Positions 5,251 through 8,778 of a stretch of DNA of 8,778 nucleotides are shown here, piece by piece (the first letter of the stretch is position 1; each line of letters starts with the position of its first letter). The stretch comes from Candidatus Delongbacteria bacterium (GTDB taxonomy: Bacteria; Delongbacteria; UBA4055). The stretch spans positions 1 through 8,778 of the forward strand of contig JAQICF010000243.1 in the NCBI GenBank assembly GCA_027858795.1, written 5' to 3'. The notes under the pieces are model-generated. The model saw only the letters and a list, made by a program, of their open reading frames with translations, was not told the DNA's origin and did not search any database. The position numbers and the translations under genes were made by a program.

Positions 5251-5946
5251 TTATAAAATATCGGCTATAGTATCAACCACATACTCAGCATATTCTTTTC
5301 TCTTAGATATCTTATCTTTACTCATAAATTCCGAAACAATTCCTTCAACCATGATAGTTGTTAAACGACACTCTCTTGCCCCAATAAGTTCATTTGATCC
5401 ACCATCAGCGACAAAAACAGATTCCTCAGGACATGAATTGAGTTCTTTCAAACACAGCTCATATATTTCTTTCTCTGGCTTCATCATTCCTACCCTAAAA
5501 GAATGAATACTAACATCAAATAGATCAGCAATTGGACATTTATCCCATGCAGCAAGTTCCATATAATCAGCATTCGTAATAAGTCCAAGCTTCTTCCCTT
5601 TAGATTTTAATGCCTTAAGAGTTTCAATAACATAACTAGGAATATTAATAACAGAATAGTCGAATCGTTTCTGCCTGAAAACAAGAGCTTCACGGATTTT
5701 ATCATCAGATATAGTTGGATCTATCCTCATTACAAGCAATTTCATAAAATCAAAAGCATAAGTGATAGTGCCCTTCAATCTATCTTCAGAGAAAAATTGC
5801 AAATGCTCTCCCCATACTTCCCTATCAATACCTAAAAAATCAGAAGTCCAGGGCCGGTTCCCCCGTTTAGATTCATGATCTGTCAAAGTATGAAAGAAGT
5901 CAAAAACATATGTTGTCTTATCACTAAGGTCTGATAATATGCTCAT
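5251..5946 (-). CDS. HAD-family hydrolase, dehalogenase/phosphatase type with atypical motif I
   Basis: This 231-residue cytoplasmic protein has the four HAD motifs in order. Motif I is 'VFDFFHTLTD' with nucleophile Asp16; motif II is 'LITNAD' with Thr124; motif III is Lys156 in 'MMKPEKEIYELCLKEL'; motif IV is 'VFVADGGSNELIGARE' with Asp181. A helical cap domain lies between residues about 25 and 100, as in subclass I members. The second Asp of the usual DxD in motif I, the general acid/base of phosphatases, is Phe18, and the following Gly is His19. 'FDFF-x-TL' variants occur in dehalogenase-like HAD proteins, so the substrate cannot be deduced and phosphatase activity may be weak. The ATG at 5946 has only a weak GGA upstream. 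The gene ends 463 bases before the prepilin operon and lies 86 bases after the ZIP transporter gene, with a promoter-like sequence in that gap, so it may be transcribed on its own. Confidence 0.82.
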   Translation of the reverse strand: MSILSDLSDKTTYVFDFFHTLTDHESKRGNRPWTSDFLGIDREVWGEHLQFFSEDRLKGTITYAFDFMKLLVMRIDPTISDDKIREALVFRQKRFDYSVINIPSYVIETLKALKSKGKKLGLITNADYMELAAWDKCPIADLFDVSIHSFRVGMMKPEKEIYELCLKELNSCPEESVFVADGGSNELIGARECRLTTIMVEGIVSEFMSKDKISKRKEYAEYVVDTIADIL

Positions 5947-5984
5947 ATCGTAATAATTTCCGTGTATAGCAATTTAAGGCTTCT

Positions 5985-6013
5985 AATATACGGTTTTATT
6001 TTTTGTATTTCAA
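5985..6013 (-). promoter_or_regulatory. Candidate sigma70-type promoter for the HAD hydrolase gene
   Basis: TTGAAA (6008-6013) and TATATT (5985-5990) on the minus strand are 17 bases apart. They lie in the 86-base gap between the ZIP gene and the HAD gene and imply a leader of about 30 bases. It overlaps a weak hairpin (5960-5993). Confidence 0.45.
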
Positions 6014-6032
6014 ACCAATTAATGAATAACTT

Positions 6033-6914
6033 TTATTTCATTAACAATAAACTAAAAGCCATGACTGCCATACCTGCTACAAGGCCAATAATACTGTCAT
6101 GTCCTTTCCCGTAAGCTCGGCTCGTAGGTAAAAGTTCATCAACACTGATATAGACCATGATGCCTGCAACGACTCCAAAAAGAACACCTGTAATCTGAGG
6201 AGGAATAACACCATTCTCTCCACCGACAAAAAACAATAGAATAAAATAAGCTATTAGTGCTCCGACTGGTTCTGCAAGTCCACTGAGAAAAGAATAAATA
6301 AATGCCTTTTTTCTATTTCCGGTCGCATAGAATATAGGAACTGAAACACTGATCCCTTCAGGTATATTATGCAGTGCAATTGCAACAGCTATAGTAAGAC
6401 CGACTTTCGGGTCTTCAAGTGCGGCCATGAAAGTAGCAAGACCTTCAGGGAAATTATGGATAGTAATCGCAATAGCTGTAAAAAGTCCCATTCTATTTAA
6501 TTTTTTAATATCTGTTTTACTAAACTCTGTAGATGGTTTAACCGGGTAATAATCCGGTACAGGAGCTGAATCATCGTGCAATGGTGCAATTTCAGCCTCA
6601 GTATGAGTTTCATGAGGGTTCTCAGCTTCCGGGATAAGATTGTCGATAATCCCTATTAATAGAATACCCCCAAAGAAAGCTCCGGCATTTGCCCAATTTC
6701 CCCATTTCTCTCCATATACAGAGGTTAAAGAATCGACTCCTTTGATAAAGATCTCTACGAATGAAACATAAAGCATCACACCCGCAGAAAAACCCGTAGC
6801 TATAGATAGAAATCTAAAATTCGTTCTTTTTGCAAAAAAAGCTACTGCGGCACCTACACCTGTACCCATACCAGCAAAAACAGTTAAACCTAATGCTATC
6901 CAAAAATTATTCAT
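6033..6914 (-). CDS. zupT: ZupT-type ZIP family divalent metal transporter
   Basis: This 293-residue inner-membrane protein has about eight hydrophobic segments. It carries both ZIP metal-site helices: '[12 protein letters not shown]' (His153, Asn154, Glu157) and '[11 protein letters not shown]' (His182, Asn183, Glu186). The next helix 'SGLAEPVGA' (Glu215) and 'SVDELLP' (258-264) also match bacterial ZupT almost word for word. ZIP proteins carry Zn2+, Fe2+, Mn2+ or similar ions into the cytoplasm. It is somewhat longer than E. coli ZupT because of the loop over residues about 91-138, which holds His101, His104 and His113 plus many acidic residues, a likely metal-sensing or metal-collecting loop. 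The start ATG 6914 has a weak GGA site and lies 15 bases after the stop of the beta-barrel gene, so co-transcription and coupled translation are likely. No Fur or Zur operator could be recognised. Confidence 0.95.
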   Translation of the reverse strand: MNNFWIALGLTVFAGMGTGVGAAVAFFAKRTNFRFLSIATGFSAGVMLYVSFVEIFIKGVDSLTSVYGEKWGNWANAGAFFGGILLIGIIDNLIPEAENPHETHTEAEIAPLHDDSAPVPDYYPVKPSTEFSKTDIKKLNRMGLFTAIAITIHNFPEGLATFMAALEDPKVGLTIAVAIALHNIPEGISVSVPIFYATGNRKKAFIYSFLSGLAEPVGALIAYFILLFFVGGENGVIPPQITGVLFGVVAGIMVYISVDELLPTSRAYGKGHDSIIGLVAGMAVMAFSLLLMK

Positions 6915-6929
6915 GATTATATTCCAATA

Positions 6930-7550
6930 TTATTTCTTTTCTTTCTTCCCTATTGGGACATTGAAACCTATTGTAAATTGAAAGACCTGATGTTTTAGAT
7001 CTGATGAAGAACTATTATATATTTTTGACAACCCCATAGAATATCTGATCCCAAACATTGCATAATCTGTACAATATTCTACACCTAAGACTAATCCATA
7101 TCCTGGACTATTTACATATTCACTATCTATATCGATCTCACCATAATAATAAGATGGATCCTGAATAGTACCTTCGCTAAAGAATTCAATATATGCTCCA
7201 CCAATAAAATTAAAATTTTCACCTAATGAATAAACAAAAAGAAAAGGCATCTCAAAATATCTAAAAGTAAATTCACTCTCGATTATATAACTGACTGCAG
7301 GTTCTTCGTGAGTATATTTATAACCCTTGTTGGAGTAGCATATTTCCGGTCTAAATGAAAGATGCTCATCAATTTCAAAAGTTAGAGATGCTCCAATCAT
7401 AAAACTTGCAATGTACCTTTCATCAGTCAAATCACCGATTGCAGTTGATAAATTAGAACCTATTCTTAATCCGTAAGATTTAATAGATTGAGTAGAAACA
7501 GAACTTACATTAAATATGAGAATTAAAACTATTAAATAAAATCTCATCAT
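6930..7550 (-). CDS. PorT-like outer-membrane beta-barrel protein
   Basis: This 206-residue protein has a signal peptide: a hydrophobic core over residues 4-13 and a likely cut near Thr20-Gln21. It is followed by alternating amphipathic strands. 'YGLRIGSNLST' (26-36) after the signal and 'LSFRPEICYSNKGYKY' (64-79) are the hallmark strands of the PorT / OMP_b-brl_2 family common in Bacteroidetes and relatives. The C-terminus ends in a strand 'FQFTIGFNVPIG' plus a lysine tail. The predicted form is a small eight-strand-type outer-membrane barrel of unknown cargo. The ATG at 7550 is followed at once by another ATG at 7547, and the ribosome site is weak, as is common in this phylum. Promoter-like boxes lie 38-66 bases upstream. 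The ZIP transporter gene follows after 15 bases, hinting that the barrel could serve metal uptake; that link is inference from position only. Confidence 0.8.
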   Translation of the reverse strand: MMRFYLIVLILIFNVSSVSTQSIKSYGLRIGSNLSTAIGDLTDERYIASFMIGASLTFEIDEHLSFRPEICYSNKGYKYTHEEPAVSYIIESEFTFRYFEMPFLFVYSLGENFNFIGGAYIEFFSEGTIQDPSYYYGEIDIDSEYVNSPGYGLVLGVEYCTDYAMFGIRYSMGLSKIYNSSSSDLKHQVFQFTIGFNVPIGKKEKK

Positions 7551-7587
7551 ACAGGGAACCTATATTTTATTTTTTTGTGAATAATTC

Positions 7588-7616
7588 AATATAAATGTAA
7601 TTATCTATTATATCAA
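7588..7616 (-). promoter_or_regulatory. Candidate sigma70-type promoter for the barrel/ZIP operon
   Basis: TTGATA (7611-7616) and TATATT (7588-7593) on the minus strand are separated by exactly 17 bases. They sit just downstream of the helicase terminator and about 30 bases of leader before the ATG at 7550, where a promoter for the two-gene operon is expected. Confidence 0.5.
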
Positions 7617-7627
7617 ACATAAAACAT

Positions 7628-7663
7628 AAAAAAAAAGGGTACAGATTATATGAAACCGTACCC
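7628..7663 (-). terminator. Rho-independent terminator of the DEAD-box helicase gene
   Basis: On the minus strand GGGTAC and GTACCC form a 6-bp stem, extendable by a G-T pair, with a loop of about 13-15 bases (7637-7663). A run of nine T follows at once (7636-7628). It lies 50 bases past the helicase stop and separates that gene from the barrel/ZIP operon. Confidence 0.8.
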
Positions 7664-7675
7664 CTCAAGTTTTGG

Positions 7676-7697
7676 GCAAGGGACTTCAGTCCCTTGC
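7676..7697. repeat. Perfect 9-bp palindromic hairpin, REP-like
   Basis: GCAAGGGAC (7676-7684) and GTCCCTTGC (7689-7697) pair perfectly around a TTCA loop (TGAA on the minus strand). It is GC-rich against an AT-rich background, has no T-run on either side, and stands next to the true terminator. Its shape matches short palindromic elements associated with RAYT transposases, one of which enters this window at the left edge. It could instead be a 3' mRNA-stabilising stem of the helicase transcript. No second copy is in the window. Confidence 0.6.
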
Positions 7698-7713
7698 AAT
7701 TATCCATTAAACC

Positions 7714-8778
7714 CTATCTTTTACTTTTCTTAGCGATAGCGATCAAAGGCTTCTCACCCTTTTTCTTGAAACTTTGAACGATCTGCTCTGCTTTATTAAA
7801 CGGAACATTTATAAAAGAAAAATTATCCATAACCTGAACATCTTTGATCTCTTTAGCCTTCATTGGAACTTTGCTAATAACAAGATCTACAAGCTTTTTA
7901 GGTGTTAGCTTGTCTTTCTTACCAAGTGCAACAAACAATCTTGCTTTTCCCTGTTGATCAAGTTGCTTTCCCTTACCCGTAAATTCATGGATCTCACCAT
8001 AAGAAGCAGAATTAAGTTCCTCATCATAACAATGATTCAGAATCGCTGCTAATATATGCGTAGGCTCATTCTCAAGAAGCATACTCTTTGCCCATTCATA
8101 AAACTTATTATCGATCTCATCACTCATAATAGCATTCAAATCTTCAGCTATCTTATGTTTTTTATTTTGAATAATATCTTCTACTGTCGGTACTCTTGAT
8201 TTTTTAATATCAGCCTTAGCAAATCTCTGTATTGACATAAGTTTATTATATTCATTCGGAGTAATAAAAGTAATAGCAGTTCCTTCTTTACCTGCTCTTC
8301 CTGTACGACCAATTCTATGTACATAAGACTCAGGATCGTAAGGTAATGAATAATTGATCACATGTGTAAGATCGTTTACGTCAATACCTCTTGCAGCCAC
8401 ATCTGTAGCAACAAGAATATTTACTTTTTTCTTTCTGAATTTTGCTAAAGTTTTTTCTCTTATTGCTTGTGAAATATCTCCATGAATTGCATCTGCAGAA
8501 TATCCCCTATCATTCAAATGGCTGGTGACCTCATCTACATCATTTTTTGTTCGACAAAATACTAAACCATAGAAATCATCTTCAATATCAACTATTCTAC
8601 ATAATGCTTCAAATTTATCGTGAGCTTTTACTTCGAAATATATTTGGTTGGTCAGATTAGTTGTAAGTTGTTTATTCTTCACTGTTAACACTTCATAAGC
8701 ACCCATATACTTTTTTGCTAATACCTTAATCCTAGATGGCATCGTAGCAGAAAATAATAAAGTTCTTTTATCTTCATT
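7714..8778 (-). CDS. DEAD-box ATP-dependent RNA helicase with DbpA-type RNA-binding domain, N-terminus off window
   Basis: The minus frame stays open to the right edge, giving 354 visible residues that start just before motif III 'SAT' (residues 10-12). The ATG at 8742 lies inside this motif and is not the start; motifs Q, I and II (DEAD) must lie outside the window. The second RecA-like domain is complete: 'GLVFCRTKN' (71-79), 'IHGD' (98-101), 'VATDVAARGID' (123-133) and motif VI 'HRIGRTGRAG' (154-163). After a helical linker, residues about 278-346 ('RLFVALGKKDKL', 'VQVMDNFSFINVP', 'IAIAKKSKR') match the DbpA/CsdA C-terminal RRM-like domain, which recruits such helicases to rRNA during ribosome assembly or to structured mRNA in the cold. 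DeaD/CsdA and DbpA both carry this domain, so the exact subtype is left open. A clear terminator follows the TAA stop. Confidence 0.93.
   Translation of the reverse strand, partial: NEDKRTLLFSATMPSRIKVLAKKYMGAYEVLTVKNKQLTTNLTNQIYFEVKAHDKFEALCRIVDIEDDFYGLVFCRTKNDVDEVTSHLNDRGYSADAIHGDISQAIREKTLAKFRKKKVNILVATDVAARGIDVNDLTHVINYSLPYDPESYVHRIGRTGRAGKEGTAITFITPNEYNKLMSIQRFAKADIKKSRVPTVEDIIQNKKHKIAEDLNAIMSDEIDNKFYEWAKSMLLENEPTHILAAILNHCYDEELNSASYGEIHEFTGKGKQLDQQGKARLFVALGKKDKLTPKKLVDLVISKVPMKAKEIKDVQVMDNFSFINVPFNKAEQIVQSFKKKGEKPLIAIAKKSKR

Noticed and set aside
5960..5993. Hairpin CCGTGTATA ... TATACGG followed by a T-rich run on the plus strand, terminator-like
   Set aside because: There is no plus-strand gene upstream to terminate, the stem has a bulge and an 18-base loop, and it overlaps a good minus-strand promoter-like pair.
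8740..8742. ATG at 8742 as the start of the helicase gene
   Set aside because: It lies inside the conserved 'SATMP' motif and the frame stays open upstream to the window edge.

Overview
The window is AT-rich bacterial DNA. It holds a lipoprotein signal, diderm features (an outer-membrane beta-barrel and a type IV pilus or type II secretion minor pseudopilin cluster), and a PorT-type barrel whose short 'GLRIGSNLST' and 'RPEICYSNKGYK' motifs are typical of the Bacteroidetes/FCB superphylum. With the large PilX-like protein, this suggests an AT-rich FCB-group lineage such as Cloacimonadota or Delongbacteria. That placement is inference from gene content only; no rRNA or marker gene is present.

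Left part, plus strand (1-1925): the C-terminal end of a REP-associated tyrosine transposase (RAYT/Y1 family) enters from the left edge. It is followed by a likely three-gene operon. The first gene encodes a 59-residue two-helix membrane protein with a His-x13-His pair, absent from the supplied ORF set. The second encodes an exported 118-residue protein with superoxide-reductase-like sequence traits. The third encodes a lipoprotein of the NAPE-PLD-like metallo-beta-lactamase family, starting at TTG.

Middle part, minus strand (1953-5250): three prepilin-like genes in the order PilV/GspI-like, PilW/GspJ-like, PilX/GspK-like. Gaps are short and there are strong Shine-Dalgarno sequences before the second and third. 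Together they look like the minor-pseudopilin tip complex that primes a pilus or pseudopilus. The first two need start codons downstream of the longest open frame. About 460 bases upstream of this operon have no confident gene. They contain a perfect 8-bp inverted repeat, an orphan strong Shine-Dalgarno sequence, a start-less hydrophobic open frame and a distal promoter-like pair.

Right part, minus strand (5251-8778): a HAD-family hydrolase with its own promoter-like sequence; a ZupT-type ZIP metal transporter 15 bases after a PorT-like outer-membrane barrel gene; and, beyond a rho-independent terminator and a separate perfect 9-bp hairpin, the C-terminal two thirds of a DEAD-box RNA helicase with a DbpA-type RNA-binding domain, cut by the right edge.

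The best candidates for undescribed biology are the two-gene pair of tiny His-bearing membrane protein plus SOR-like periplasmic protein, the prepilin operon with its long structured leader and oversized PilX-like subunit, and the possible link between the RAYT and the 9-bp hairpin. I saw no CRISPR array, tRNA, rRNA or complete insertion sequence.
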